A stretch of 64,000 nt of DNA from positions 113,899 to 177,898 of the forward strand of contig NZ_NMWU01000005.1 of assembly GCF_002860355.1 (NCBI RefSeq). The letters run 5' to 3'. Shown piece after piece: positions 26,882 to 36,967 of the stretch. The stretch comes from Bifidobacterium margollesii. Lineage in GTDB: Bacteria > Actinomycetota > Actinomycetes > Actinomycetales > Bifidobacteriaceae. The number at the start of each line of letters is the position of its first letter. Positions within the stretch are counted from its first letter, which is position 1. The notes under the pieces were generated by a model. That model did no database searches and was not told the DNA's origin. It saw only the letters and a program-made list of their open reading frames with translations. A program made the position numbers and the translations under genes.

Positions 26882-28723
26882 ATGCCAGGACCTATGGGTC
26901 GCAATCGCGCGGCCGAAAAACCACAGGATTTCGGTAAAGTCATGGGTAAACTCGTCCGCTTCTGCAAGCGGTATCTGCCCGCGATGATCGTCGCGCTGAT
27001 CCTCGGCGCGATCGGCACGGTCTGCCAGATCATCGGACCGGACAAACTCAAGGACGTCACCAACGAGATCACGAAGGGTCTGCCCGCCATGGTGCAGGGC
27101 CGTCCGGTCGCCGGGTCGATCGACCTCGACGCCGTCACGCGCATCTGCATCACACTGGTGCTGCTGTACGTCGGATACGCACTGCTCACCTACGTGCAAA
27201 GCTGGATCATGGCGTCCGTCACCCAGCGCACCGCACAGCGTCTGCGCGACGCAATCTCCAGGAAGATCAACCGTCTGCCGCTCAAATACTTCGACAAGAC
27301 CAGCTACGGCGACGTGCTCAGCCGCATCACCAACGATGTGGACGCAATCGGCCAGACGCTGGGCCAGTCCCTCGGTGCGCTGATCACCTCGGCCACCCTG
27401 TTCGTCGGCTCGCTGATCATGATGTTCTACAACAATGTGGTAATGACCGTTACCGCAATCGGCGTGAGCATTATCGGTTTGGTGATCATGCTGATCATCA
27501 TGAAGGCTTCGCAGAAGTACTTCACGCTGCAGCAGCTCGCACTCGGCGAGGTCAACGGTCATGTGGAGGAGATGTACGCCGGCCATACGATCGTCAAGGC
27601 GTATTCCGGCGAAGCCGATTCGATCGCCCAGTTCGAGCGGTACAACGAGCGGCTGTACGTCTCCGGCTGGAAATCGCAGTTCCTGTCCGGCCTGATGATG
27701 CCGATCATGCAGTTCGTCGGCAATCTCGGCTATGTGGCCGTCTGCGTGGTGGGTGCGATTCTGGCCATGAACGGAACGATCGAATTCGGCGTGATCGTGG
27801 CGTTCATGATGTACATCCGCCTCTACACCCAGCCGCTTTCCCAGTTCGCGCAGGCGTTCCAGAATCTGCAGCGTTGCGCCGCGGCCTCGGAGCGCGTGTT
27901 CGGATTCCTTGAGGAGCCGGAGATGAGCGACGAAACCGCGCTGGAGGGGCGCAGTATCACCGATGCGGCGGGCGACGGCAATGGGCTGCGCGGCGACGTG
28001 GAATTCGATCATGTGCGGTTCGGCTACGAGCCGGGCAAGCCCGTGATCCACGATTTCAGTGCCACGGTGAAGGCCGGTCAGAAGGTGGCGATCGTCGGCC
28101 CGACCGGCGCCGGCAAAACCACGATGGTGAATCTGCTGATGCGCTTCTACGATCTCGACGGCGGAGACATTCGCATCGACGGCGTTTCCACGAAGTCGGT
28201 GCCGCGCAGCGAGGTGCACAACCAGTTCGCCATGGTGCTGCAGGATACGTGGACGTTCGAGGGCACGATCCGCGAGAACATCGTGTACGACAAGCCGGGC
28301 GTCACCGACGAGCAGGTGCGCGAGGCGTGCCGTGCGGTGGGACTCGACCGGTTCATCCGCTCCCTGCCGGACGGCTACGACACCGTGCTCAACGACAACA
28401 CGAGTCTTTCGGCCGGCCAGAAGCAGCTGCTCACCATCGCCCGCGCGATGATCCAGGACGCGCCGATCCTGATTCTCGATGAGGCCACCTCGTCGGTCGA
28501 CACCCGCACCGAGGAGCTGATTCAGAAGGCGATGGACCAGCTGACCGTGGGACGCACGAGTTTCGTCATCGCCCACCGGCTGTCCACGATCAAGAACGCC
28601 GACATGATTCTGGTGATGAAGGACGGCGACATCATCGAACGCGGCACGCACGACGAACTGCTGCAGGCCGGCGGATTCTACGCCGACCTGTACAACAGCC
28701 AGTTCGCCACCCTCGCCGCATAA
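26882..28723 (+). CDS. ABC exporter half-transporter, canonical ATPase subunit
   Basis: 613 residues. Exporter membrane domain (about 25-345) and ATPase domain with Walker A GPTGAGKTT, signature LSAGQ and Walker B ILILDEATSSVD carrying the catalytic Glu; H-loop His in VIAHRLSTI. With the preceding Asp-bearing subunit it forms a typical asymmetric heterodimer. It starts MPGPMGRNRAAEKPQDFGKVMG, as in actinobacterial and clostridial exporters of this class. Located at the cytoplasmic membrane, exporting hydrophobic or cationic compounds. Probably cotranscribed with the upstream half, although 488 bases of repeats intervene. Confidence 0.92.
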   Translation: MPGPMGRNRAAEKPQDFGKVMGKLVRFCKRYLPAMIVALILGAIGTVCQIIGPDKLKDVTNEITKGLPAMVQGRPVAGSIDLDAVTRICITLVLLYVGYALLTYVQSWIMASVTQRTAQRLRDAISRKINRLPLKYFDKTSYGDVLSRITNDVDAIGQTLGQSLGALITSATLFVGSLIMMFYNNVVMTVTAIGVSIIGLVIMLIIMKASQKYFTLQQLALGEVNGHVEEMYAGHTIVKAYSGEADSIAQFERYNERLYVSGWKSQFLSGLMMPIMQFVGNLGYVAVCVVGAILAMNGTIEFGVIVAFMMYIRLYTQPLSQFAQAFQNLQRCAAASERVFGFLEEPEMSDETALEGRSITDAAGDGNGLRGDVEFDHVRFGYEPGKPVIHDFSATVKAGQKVAIVGPTGAGKTTMVNLLMRFYDLDGGDIRIDGVSTKSVPRSEVHNQFAMVLQDTWTFEGTIRENIVYDKPGVTDEQVREACRAVGLDRFIRSLPDGYDTVLNDNTSLSAGQKQLLTIARAMIQDAPILILDEATSSVDTRTEELIQKAMDQLTVGRTSFVIAHRLSTIKNADMILVMKDGDIIERGTHDELLQAGGFYADLYNSQFATLAA

Positions 28724-29192
28724 CGAACCCCGCAATCCGGGGCTCCCATATCGCATGTTGGGCTTCCCCTTGAGGGGAAGCTGTCGAGCGAAGCGAGACT
28801 GATGAGGTGAATCAGGCGAAGCACCCGGCACATTCCAACCGATGCCTTGCTCACAACCCCTCATCAGTCGGCTACGCCGACAGCTTCCCCCACCGGGGGA
28901 AGCCCCGGGATGCCATATCGCATGATGGGCTTCCCCTATGTTGGGCTTCCCCTTGAGGGGAAGCTGGCAGCCGAAAGCTGACTGATGAGGTGAACCCGGC
29001 GAAGCACCATCAGACTTCACGCCGGCGAGCTTTCCTGTCGGCCCGCATTCCACCTACAGGCGGTCCACACCACATAGTCCACCACCACATACCCCGCCGC
29101 CGTACCGCTCCGTTGCATCTCCTGCCATACCCTATGCTGAATATGACATATGGCCGATATACACCGGCACATCGCGGCGGAAAGGAATCGAT
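28724..29192. repeat. Gap with three F1 repeats
   Basis: F1 copies at about 28762-28811 (stem 2 GAGCGAAGCGAG type), 28856-28905 (reversed, GTCGGCTACGCCGAC type) and 28928-28995 (CAGCCGAAAGCTG type, preceded by a partial copy). 29040-29190 is the leader of the reductase gene with no obvious motif. No gene seen. Confidence 0.8.
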
Positions 29193-30215
29193 ATGGCACG
29201 ACTGGCGGGATTCGAAATGCCACGGCTGGGCATGGGGACGATGGCACTGGCCATCGAGGGGCGTCCGGAGAGCCTTTCCGAGGCGATCGACACGATCCAC
29301 GCCGGTCTGGACGCCGGCGTGCGATATCTCGATACCGCATGGTCGTATTATCTGCCGACCCGCCCCCCGTTCGGCACGTCCGACGACTTCGGCTATGGCG
29401 AGTGGCTGGTGTCCCAGGCGCTGCATAGCTGGGACGGCCCGCGGGACGAGATCCTGATCGCCACCAAAACCGGATTCTGGCGGTCCTGCGATATTTCCGG
29501 AACGGCACGACTCCCCCGAAACGCCACCGAAACCACCGACGCCACCAACGCCACCAACGCCGCTACCGATTCCCGACCGATCTTCCGGGCCGAGGGCAGC
29601 CGGTACGGCTGGGTGCCCGACGGCCGGCCGGAAACCATCGCCCGGCAGGCCCGCGAATCGGCCCGACGTCTCGGCGTGGACACCCTCGACCTGATCTACT
29701 CGCACGGCCCGGACCCCCAGGTGCCCTACGAGGAGCAAATGGAGGCGTTCCGTCAGCTGATCGACGACGGCGTGACCCGATACGTCGGCGTCTCCCGCGT
29801 GAACAACGAACAGATCAACATCGCACGGTCGGTACTGGGCGATTCGCTGATCGCCGTACAGAACCAGTTCTCCCCCTCCTACCCGGATCCGGATCGCACG
29901 ATGGCACACTGCCGCGAACTCGGCCTGGCATTCGTCTGCTGGAGTCCGCTCGGCGGGTTCCTCGATCCGGTCGATCAGCGGGCGTACGACCGATTCCGTG
30001 ATGTGGCCGCCGAACGCGACTGCTCGTATCAGCGGGTGGTGCTCGCCTGGGAGATGACGCGCTACGATCGACTGTTCACCATCCCCAGCGCCCGCAATCC
30101 TCATGAGATCAAGGATTCGTTCGCCGCGACCGCGCTGAGTCTCAGCGATGACGAACTGCGATATCTCACCCCCTCCCGCCCAGCCTATGTTCAGCACCCG
30201 CGAACAGACTGTTAG
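29193..30215 (+). CDS. Aldo/keto reductase
   Basis: 340 residues of the NAD(P)H-dependent TIM-barrel family. Catalytic tetrad positions are recognisable: Asp and Tyr in [13 protein letters not shown], Lys in [10 protein letters not shown], His in [11 protein letters not shown]. The cofactor-binding C-terminal segment [16 protein letters not shown] is present. A Thr/Asn/Ala-rich insertion (about residues 110-130, [17 protein letters not shown]) follows the catalytic Lys. The start follows GGCGGAAAGGAA. It is 23 bases upstream of the alcohol dehydrogenase gene and probably cotranscribed; together they suggest aldehyde/alcohol interconversion. Substrate unknown. Confidence 0.9.
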   Translation: MARLAGFEMPRLGMGTMALAIEGRPESLSEAIDTIHAGLDAGVRYLDTAWSYYLPTRPPFGTSDDFGYGEWLVSQALHSWDGPRDEILIATKTGFWRSCDISGTARLPRNATETTDATNATNAATDSRPIFRAEGSRYGWVPDGRPETIARQARESARRLGVDTLDLIYSHGPDPQVPYEEQMEAFRQLIDDGVTRYVGVSRVNNEQINIARSVLGDSLIAVQNQFSPSYPDPDRTMAHCRELGLAFVCWSPLGGFLDPVDQRAYDRFRDVAAERDCSYQRVVLAWEMTRYDRLFTIPSARNPHEIKDSFAATALSLSDDELRYLTPSRPAYVQHPRTDC

Positions 30216-30238
30216 GACTGAGGCATACAGTTGGAACC

Positions 30239-31732
30239 ATGAGTGACACGATGCATGCATGGCGAGTACAGGGGCAGCCGGGGCCGATCGAGGACGAACC
30301 GTTGGAATGGGTGGAAGCCCCGATTCCGCAACCCGGACCGGGTGAGGCGTTGATCCATGTACTGGCCTGTGGCGTATGCCGTACCGATCTGCATGTTTCG
30401 GAAGGCGATCTGCCGGCGCATCTGCGTCATGTGACGCCGGGCCATGAGATCGTAGGCGAAATCGTCGCACTGGGCGGCACGTCGGCAAACGGTCGCGATG
30501 GCCGCAACGGTCATCGCGCGATCCCAGACGATGCCGTCGATGCCCGGAATCTTCGTCTGCCCGGCTCGGGACATCACTCCTCCGGCAACTCCTACAACGC
30601 CTTCGGAGACCCCGACACGAAAAACCAGTTCCGCATCGGCGAGCGCGTTGGTGTGGCGTGGCTGCGACACACCTGCGGCCACTGCGAATTCTGCCGGGCC
30701 GGCAAGGAGAACCTCTGCCCGAATTCGCAGTACACCGGCTGGGACGCCAACGGCGGATACGCGCAGTACACGGTGGCACCCGTCGACTATCTGTACTCCG
30801 TGGAAGGTCTGCTGCCGCCGTCGGGCTCCCGTTCGTCGCGCCGTCATTCGAATGCGACGGTGTTCGGCCCGCGATACACGGTGGAAACGGTGGCTCCGCT
30901 GCTGTGTGCGGGCATCATCGGGTATCGTGCCCTTCGTCGCACCGGTCTGCTTGACGGTGTGAGCGCGCATGAGATCACGGCTCGGTCCACCACGCTTAGT
31001 GTGCCGTCGCTGCCGAAATCGATTGATGTGCCGCAGCTGCGCCGTGGTTCCGCCACCTCCCCGGCGAGCGTGCATGGTCGTCATGGAGGCTCGGCCAACC
31101 GTCTGGCAGGTAACCGCCTGACCAGTGGCGGCGATTCGTTCGGCGGCGATTCGTTCAGCGGCGATTTCTCCAGCCCCACGCAGATCAGCACCTCCCCCGC
31201 CGCACAGCATATCGCCGCCCGTCTGGGCCATACCCCGGTACTGGGCCTGTATGGTTTCGGCGGTTCGGCGCATATCACCGCGCAGGTGGCGTTGGCGCTG
31301 GGCATGCGCGTGCATGTGCTCACCCGCGGCCAGGAGGCGCGCGATCTGGCTCTGGAGCTTGGCTGCGCGTCGGCGGCGGGCGCGTACGACATGCCCCCTG
31401 AGCCGTTGGATGCGGCGATCATCTTCGCTCCGGTTGGCGATATCGTGCTCCCGGCGTTGGAGGCGTTGCGCCCTGGCGGTGTGCTGTCGCTGGCAGGCAT
31501 CCATATGAGCGACATCCCCCCGTTGAACTATGAGCGTCATGTGTTCCACGAGAAGGAGATCCGTTCCGTGGAGTCGAATACGCGCGACGACGGCCGGGAG
31601 TTTCTGGCGTTCGCTGCCGCGCATTTCATCGCCATCGACGCCCACCCCTATCCGCTGGATCAGGCTCAGCGGGCGCTGCAGGATCTCAAGGCCGGCCGTT
31701 TCGCCGGCGCCGCCGTACTGGTCAACCGATAG
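30239..31732 (+). CDS. Zinc-dependent alcohol dehydrogenase (MDR family) with large insertions
   Basis: 497 residues, against about 330-350 for typical members. Catalytic zinc ligands: C44 ([10 protein letters not shown]) and H69-E70 (GHE). Structural zinc cysteines: C146, C149, C152, C160. Nucleotide-binding motif [10 protein letters not shown] at about 335-345. The extra length comes from three hydrophilic insertions: about 80-130 ([13 protein letters not shown]...), about 195-207, and about 240-325 (repetitive [16 protein letters not shown]). The core motifs are intact, so it may still be active on alcohols or aldehydes. Start context is weak (AACCATG). Confidence 0.88.
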   Translation: MSDTMHAWRVQGQPGPIEDEPLEWVEAPIPQPGPGEALIHVLACGVCRTDLHVSEGDLPAHLRHVTPGHEIVGEIVALGGTSANGRDGRNGHRAIPDDAVDARNLRLPGSGHHSSGNSYNAFGDPDTKNQFRIGERVGVAWLRHTCGHCEFCRAGKENLCPNSQYTGWDANGGYAQYTVAPVDYLYSVEGLLPPSGSRSSRRHSNATVFGPRYTVETVAPLLCAGIIGYRALRRTGLLDGVSAHEITARSTTLSVPSLPKSIDVPQLRRGSATSPASVHGRHGGSANRLAGNRLTSGGDSFGGDSFSGDFSSPTQISTSPAAQHIAARLGHTPVLGLYGFGGSAHITAQVALALGMRVHVLTRGQEARDLALELGCASAAGAYDMPPEPLDAAIIFAPVGDIVLPALEALRPGGVLSLAGIHMSDIPPLNYERHVFHEKEIRSVESNTRDDGREFLAFAAAHFIAIDAHPYPLDQAQRALQDLKAGRFAGAAVLVNR

Positions 31733-31783
31733 GCCGAGTCGGCCAAGGCTGATCGGACGCCGAACCGGTCGGCGGCACACACA

Positions 31784-31902
31784 GTTATTTGGCAGAACCG
31801 CTCATTTACGGGCCGTTTTCAGGGCCCTTATGAGCGGTTCTGCCAAGGAACGGTTCTTAATGAGTGGTTCGACCAAGCACCGACCGGCCGCATTGGCCGA
31901 GG
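31784..31902. repeat. F4 hairpin element, copy A
   Basis: Perfect 17-base stem TTGGCAGAACCGCTCAT (31789-31805) pairing with 31830-31846 across a 24-base loop, flanked by AAGGAACGGTTCTTAATGAG and a CAAGCACCGACCGGCCGC...TTGGCCGA block. It lies between the convergent 3' ends of the dehydrogenase and the MFS gene, so it may terminate both. An inverted copy of the core is at 38078-38170. Confidence 0.7.
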
Positions 31903-31912
31903 GCGGACCGGC

Positions 31913-33178
31913 CTACTTCACCTTCCTGATGAAGCTCACCAGCACGATGCCAAGCAGCGCAAGTCCGGCCGCCAGCGGGAACACCGCGTGGTATCCGACG
32001 GCATTGATCACGATGGAGGCGAAGATCGGGCCGAACACCTGGCCGCCGTTGTTCGCGATGTTGAGCAGACCAAGATCCTTGGCTGCGGTCTTCGGATCCG
32101 GCAGCACCTCGATGTTCAGCGCCTGATCCACCGAGTTGAACATACCCATGCCGATGCCGACCACCACCGCGTAGACCAGCATGATGAACGCCTGCGAGGT
32201 GAACATCGGCACCAGGGAGCCGATCGTGATCAGAATGCCGGCGATGACCACCGGCAGCTTGCGTCTGCCGATCTTGTCGGAGACCGGACCGGCGAAGAAG
32301 CACATCACGATGGCGGTGGCCATCATGATCATCGAGATCATGGTCACGTACCCCTGCAGCTTGCCGCCGCTGAGCTTGATGTAGTCGGTGAGGATGTACA
32401 GCTGGTATCCGGAGATGGCGAACGACGAGGTGATGATGCACATCTTGCCGATCATGGCGAGGTAGAAGTCGCGCGCGCCCTTGGTGGGGAAGGCGAAGTT
32501 GTCGGAGAAGGTCTGCAGCGTGATCTTTTCCACCGGCATGTCCTTGGTGGACTTCTCGCGCAGGAACAGCGCCGCCACCGGACCGGAGAACAGCACCATC
32601 ACGGCCATCACGATGAAGCCGGTGTCGGGCACGGGCAGGAACAGCGAGGCGAACGCCTGTCCGCCGTACTGGCCGATGCAGGTGCCGAGCGCGTAGACGC
32701 CGGACATCGTACCACGGTATTTCGGCGCGGTGCGGTCGGCGATCACCGCGATCAGCGGGGCGACGATCATGTTCAGGAAGATCATGTACACGGAATCGGC
32801 CAGCACCACATGCCATACTTCGGTGCAGTGCGCCCACGCCAGAATGCACAGGCAGGAGCCAATCGAACCGGCGATGATCCAAGGGGTACGACGTCCCCAC
32901 CGGGAACGGGTTCGGTCGGAGAGCGCGCCTTCCACGATGTTCGCGATGGTGGAAACGATCATCGCGACCGTGCTCATCAACGCAATGGCACTGGTTTTCT
33001 GATCGGGGGCGATCTCGGCCACCTGCTGCGGCACCAGCACGCCCACCAATCCCAGATATGATCCCAGCCACAGCAGCACGCCGACCGCCAACGCGATGGC
33101 GGTGGGAATCGGAATCTTCTTCTGTTGTTCATCGGTCGGCGTGGTCCACGCCATGGCCTTATCGACGATTTCACCCAT
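31913..33178 (-). CDS. MFS sugar transporter
   Basis: 421 residues from ATG 33178 (GAGG 8 bases upstream; an ATG two codons earlier is too close to it). Twelve predicted helices. The MFS loop motif after helix 2 reads EGALSDRTRSRWGRRTPW, close to the sugar-porter/GPH-like pattern of bifidobacterial galactoside and oligosaccharide permeases. A second motif GPVSDKIGRRK lies after helix 8. It is 110 bases downstream of the GH42 beta-galactosidase in the same direction, so it likely imports the galactoside that enzyme cleaves. Proton symport is assumed from the family. Confidence 0.88.
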   Translation of the reverse strand: MGEIVDKAMAWTTPTDEQQKKIPIPTAIALAVGVLLWLGSYLGLVGVLVPQQVAEIAPDQKTSAIALMSTVAMIVSTIANIVEGALSDRTRSRWGRRTPWIIAGSIGSCLCILAWAHCTEVWHVVLADSVYMIFLNMIVAPLIAVIADRTAPKYRGTMSGVYALGTCIGQYGGQAFASLFLPVPDTGFIVMAVMVLFSGPVAALFLREKSTKDMPVEKITLQTFSDNFAFPTKGARDFYLAMIGKMCIITSSFAISGYQLYILTDYIKLSGGKLQGYVTMISMIMMATAIVMCFFAGPVSDKIGRRKLPVVIAGILITIGSLVPMFTSQAFIMLVYAVVVGIGMGMFNSVDQALNIEVLPDPKTAAKDLGLLNIANNGGQVFGPIFASIVINAVGYHAVFPLAAGLALLGIVLVSFIRKVK

Positions 33179-33288
33179 TATCATTACCTCGTATCTCTAA
33201 GTCCTCTGTGTTCTCTATGTCATCTATGCCCTTTGCGGGCCTGGGCGAGCATTCACACGCCCAAGCCTGCGACGCACAGCGGAACGAC

Positions 33289-35454
33289 TCAGTCGCGCTC
33301 CACCAGCAGAGTCACGCCCCATGCACCAAGATCGACATGCCGCACCGGACCGCTTTCCGCGTCGTCGGTGCCGTCGGCTCCGGCAAGCAGCGGAGTGCAG
33401 GCCACCGGCAGATCCACACCCACCGGATCCCAGTTCCAGTTGAACAGGAAGTGAATACGCTCCCCCTTCGCATTCACGGCGGAGGAATGCGAAACCGTGG
33501 GGTGCCCGGTGACCCATCCGGCCTCCGGGCCGAGGGCGTAGTCATACACCGATGCGGCAAGCGCTGCGTTCGGTACGGTGCCGACGATGGTCACACGCCC
33601 CTTGCCGGATGCCGCGGTGGTGACCAGCGGGAAGTTGCGGTAGTGCGGATGGTCCGCGGCCACCAGCGTCTGCGCGCCCTGGGGAATCAGGCAGTCGATC
33701 CAGTCGGTTGCGGCGGCTCCGTCCCGCAGGGGAAGTGCGGTTCCGCCGTTGCCGTCCGCCACTTCGACGGCGGACACGTCATGCCGCAGATTGCAGAATT
33801 CCTGATACGCGGCGCCGGATTCGTCGCTCAGACGTGCCGGCTTGACGTCCAGACGCGGACGAGCCAGCAGGTCGGCGTAGGTGGAACGGGGACCAAGGAT
33901 CAGATGACCGCCGACCGTCACGTAGTCACGCAGCCAAGTCAGCATCTCGTCGGAGGTCACGTAGGCGCCGGCGACCAGCAGCACTGGATTATCGGCTGCG
34001 AAAACGTCGGCCGGCTGCAGCACCTCGTGGGTTTCGGGATCGATGATCTGTTCGTCCTGCACCAGTCGCATCTGCCGGCCGGAAACGTATGCGCCCTTGT
34101 AGAATGCGGTCAGCATGTCATCGTATGCCTGCGGATTGCGGACCCTGTGCGGATCGGTGTCTCCGGTGGGAGAGACGTGCGGCTCGTAGGCGAGTGCCCA
34201 CCGCGATTCGACCGAATACAGAACGGTGATGTCGGCGTCGGGAGTGAGTCCGACCACGGAGTCCCCGGCAGCCTCCAGATCACGACCCAGATCGGCCACC
34301 TGCTCGAATACGCGACCCGGTTTGCGGTCATGCGGCAGGATGCCGCCCCAATACGTTTCGGTGCCATAGTGCAGTTGCTGCCAATGCCAGTATTCGATCA
34401 TTTCGGCACCGCGCGAGATGAACTGCCAGGCGGCCTGCTTCCACTGACCGTCGTATCCGGGACGGTTCTCCGCCGCACCGCCGATCGGCCCACCGTTGTT
34501 CTCCAGCACGAAGTACGGTTGCTGCTTAAGCGAATAGGTGCGGTCTCCCATCAGGGCGAGCGACCACGGTCCGGCAGCATGCCAGGAGTGTTCGGGCAGA
34601 TCTGGATCCGGCAGTCGCAGTCCGTCCTGCATCTCGAAGTACGGATCGCTGCCGGCGACGTCAAGGGTCCGAGAGGCGGTTACCTCGTTGGTGGAGTCAC
34701 GGCCGAGCGCATGGTTGACGGTGATGAACTGGCCTTCGGGGCATAGGCTCGTGATCAGATCGCGCTGCCAGCCGAGCATTTCGTCGGTGAGCTCGGCCTG
34801 GTACCGCCGCCATTCGATGTCGTACTGCGGCTGCGCGTTGCCTTCCGGCTTCCACAGATCGTCCCAGGTGCTCAGTTCGTGTGCCCAGAAGACCAACCCC
34901 CATTCCTTGTTGAGCTTTTCCACGGTTCCGTAGCGGTGGCGCAGCCAGTCCTTGAAGCCTTCGAAGGCGTCGTGCGAATAGTTGATCCATAGTCCCGGTT
35001 CGTTGTGCAGCTGCCAGCCGATCACCGAGGGGTGGTTCGCATACCGCTCCACCATCTTGCGGATCACCCGTTCCGCGTAGAAGCGGAAGACCGGATGGCT
35101 GAGGCTGTGCTCCTCACGGCCGCCGAAGAATCGCTTATGGCCGTGCTCGTCGGTGAGCGCCACCTCGGGGTACTTGCGGACGAGCCACTGAGGAATGGCG
35201 AAGGTCGGCACGCCGATGATCACGTCGATGCCGGTTTCCTGAGCCTTGTCGAGCACGGGCTGGAGCCAGTCGAGTTCGAAACGACCGTCTTCCGGCTCCC
35301 AATGCGACCAGCTGCCCTCGCCCACGCGGATCACGTTCATATGGGCCGCCTTGAGCAGGCGGAAATCCTCTTCAAGATTGTCGGTCGGCTGGTATTCCTC
35401 GTAGAATGCCGGGCCGAACAGAATCGACTTCGGGGTGTACGAACGATCGGTCAT
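33289..35454 (-). CDS. GH42 beta-galactosidase
   Basis: 721 residues from ATG 35454, preceded by GGGAGGATAATC; the longer frame adds non-conserved residues. N-terminal TIM barrel with acid/base Glu152 in QLHNEPG and likely nucleophile Glu318 in YFVLENNGG; trimerisation and C-terminal beta domains follow. No signal peptide, so it is cytoplasmic. GH42 enzymes of bifidobacteria hydrolyse beta-galactosides such as galacto-oligosaccharides or galactan fragments; the subgroup cannot be fixed by eye. The gene is followed by its probable transporter. Upstream are three operator-like sites matching LacI control. Confidence 0.93.
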   Translation of the reverse strand: MTDRSYTPKSILFGPAFYEEYQPTDNLEEDFRLLKAAHMNVIRVGEGSWSHWEPEDGRFELDWLQPVLDKAQETGIDVIIGVPTFAIPQWLVRKYPEVALTDEHGHKRFFGGREEHSLSHPVFRFYAERVIRKMVERYANHPSVIGWQLHNEPGLWINYSHDAFEGFKDWLRHRYGTVEKLNKEWGLVFWAHELSTWDDLWKPEGNAQPQYDIEWRRYQAELTDEMLGWQRDLITSLCPEGQFITVNHALGRDSTNEVTASRTLDVAGSDPYFEMQDGLRLPDPDLPEHSWHAAGPWSLALMGDRTYSLKQQPYFVLENNGGPIGGAAENRPGYDGQWKQAAWQFISRGAEMIEYWHWQQLHYGTETYWGGILPHDRKPGRVFEQVADLGRDLEAAGDSVVGLTPDADITVLYSVESRWALAYEPHVSPTGDTDPHRVRNPQAYDDMLTAFYKGAYVSGRQMRLVQDEQIIDPETHEVLQPADVFAADNPVLLVAGAYVTSDEMLTWLRDYVTVGGHLILGPRSTYADLLARPRLDVKPARLSDESGAAYQEFCNLRHDVSAVEVADGNGGTALPLRDGAAATDWIDCLIPQGAQTLVAADHPHYRNFPLVTTAASGKGRVTIVGTVPNAALAASVYDYALGPEAGWVTGHPTVSHSSAVNAKGERIHFLFNWNWDPVGVDLPVACTPLLAGADGTDDAESGPVRHVDLGAWGVTLLVERD

Positions 35455-35552
35455 GATTATCCTCCCTTGGCTCACTGACCTATTCGCGGAATGTACGATT
35501 CGGTTGCGCGGATTCATCCGGGTATCTTCGTCGGCCGATTCGGACAACCAGA

Positions 35553-35568
35553 ATGTGTACGTTCACAT
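35553..35568. promoter_or_regulatory. LacI-type operator site 1 (leader)
   Basis: ATGTGTACGTTCACAT, a near-perfect palindrome about 100 bases before the GH42 start and downstream of the proposed promoter. Its core is the reverse complement of site 3. Confidence 0.7.
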
Positions 35569-35651
35569 TTTTTGTATCGGAACATCACATGGCTTTAAGT
35601 CTTTGGCTTTTCAACGATTTATCAGCTTCTTTGCTTGTTCCGATTGATACC

Positions 35652-35681
35652 ATTATGCACGTTAACATTTTTGTTTGTCAA
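35652..35681 (-). promoter_or_regulatory. GH42 promoter with operator site 2 in its spacer
   Basis: On the minus strand TTGACA (35681-35676), 18 bases, then CATAAT (35657-35652). The operator-like ATGTTAACGTGCAT (35668-35655) lies inside the spacer and overlaps the -10, which would allow direct repression. Predicted leader about 190 bases. Confidence 0.65.
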
Positions 35682-35766
35682 GATTGCGCAAAACAACTGG
35701 TATGCACCGCTCAAAAATCCACAAATATCAACGATCAGACTGCGACACACCGCGGCCGAATAGCGG

Positions 35767-35781
35767 ATGTGAACGTACACA
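35767..35781. promoter_or_regulatory. LacI-type operator site 3 (upstream)
   Basis: ATGTGAACGTACACA lies about 85 bases upstream of the -35 box. The TGTGAACGTACACA core is the exact inverse of site 1, so the three sites share one recognition pattern. Confidence 0.7.
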
Positions 35782-36967
35782 AAAATACAATCGGGATCAG
35801 GGACAAACACCGGCGACTCCTTCGATTTCGATGTGCGCGACGCACCTCCGCAACGGCTTGAGCGCGTTCGCCGCACCGACACACGACGCGCCAATCGGTA
35901 CTGCATGTCGATCGGTATTGCGTGCCAACCGGTACCGCATACCACCCGCGTACGGGATGCCACCACAGGTAGTTTGAGACGGTTTTTTTGGGGGAGGTGT
36001 TCCTGTGTTTTTGTCAACCTTGTGAAGGGTTGATGCGTCGTGTCCGGGTTGGTTGCGGTAGACGTGCTTCGCCTTAGCGTTGGCGGTTCTTTGCCATGGC
36101 CCGTGTCCGTCGGTTTCAGGCGGCGAGGCGTTGTTCCTGATAGAGGGTGCGGATGTTTTTTGGACGGCCAGGATGCCAAGTCCAAAGTATTTGCAGTATT
36201 GCACCGGGCGCATCGCTCAGGCCGCTATGCACCATCACACGGGCCGGTTTGCACCATCACACGGGCCGGTTTGCACCGTCACACGGTCCAGACCTCCATC
36301 ACGCAGGACAAGTACCGTCACTTGGGGCAGGTCGCCGTCACACGGTTCAGATGCCGTCACACGGTTCACCCGCTCCGAGTGACGCAGCGGTCAAACCCTT
36401 GAAATTCCAACCTTCCTACGGATGCGTCACACGGTTCACCCATACCCCGTGACGCAAGATGGCCCGCGTGACGCGTGAACCCAAACCATGTGACGCAAAA
36501 CATGCCCCGTGACACAAAACGCCAATATGATGCAGAATGCATCCGTGACGCCACTCGATCCAAATACCATCAAACATTCCCCGTGACGAGCTCATCACCG
36601 CCATCAGGAACATCGAAGACCGGCGAAAGTTCACTCATGCAATCCCAGCGCACGCACAATCCCAACGCGCATAGCAAAGGGAACCCAAACAGCCCATACC
36701 TGCCATGGACCAAGACGCATTCGGCGCGAAATGCAGCCTAGTCCTTCCGAAGAGCGAATCCGACAAACCGAAAACCGCATGATTGCAAGGGTCCCGAAAA
36801 CATGAAGACCAAATCCCGATGGATCAGACTGCATATCGCGGCTTTTGCAACCTAATCCTTCAGAACCAGCCGATTACGTAGCCCGGCAACTGCGCCGCCC
36901 ACGATTGCGCAGTCCCAGCACCTAACAGCCTACGGAACTCACCTTTTCCGAAAAACCTATCCGCCGA
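35782..36967. other. Long gap: degenerate sequence, F2 copy d, F3 copy 2
   Basis: No convincing gene. About 35980-36215 contains a stretch that, read on the minus strand, looks like the tail of a decayed transposase or similar gene, but no family motif is recognisable. F2 repeats fill about 36225-36520: single GTCACACGG units, then the full unit at 36351-36450 with centre CTTGAAATTCCAAC. An F3 element is at 36722-36848. 36520-36720 and 36850-36967 show nothing further. Confidence 0.65.
36722..36848. mobile_element. F3 MITE-like inverted-repeat element, copy 2
   Basis: Arms 36722-36747 and about 36818-36848 are inverted copies (GATGGATCAGACTGCATA against GAAGGACTAGGCTGCATT). The middle carries AAAACCGCATGATT, the reverse complement of the ATCATGCGGTTTT seen in copy 1. 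The whole element is therefore an inverted, diverged copy of 6471-6602. Confidence 0.6.

Noticed and set aside
35622-36213. Open frames on the minus strand that might be a transposase tail
   Set aside because: No DDE or HTH motif visible and the frames overlap the beta-galactosidase operators; left as possible decayed sequence only.
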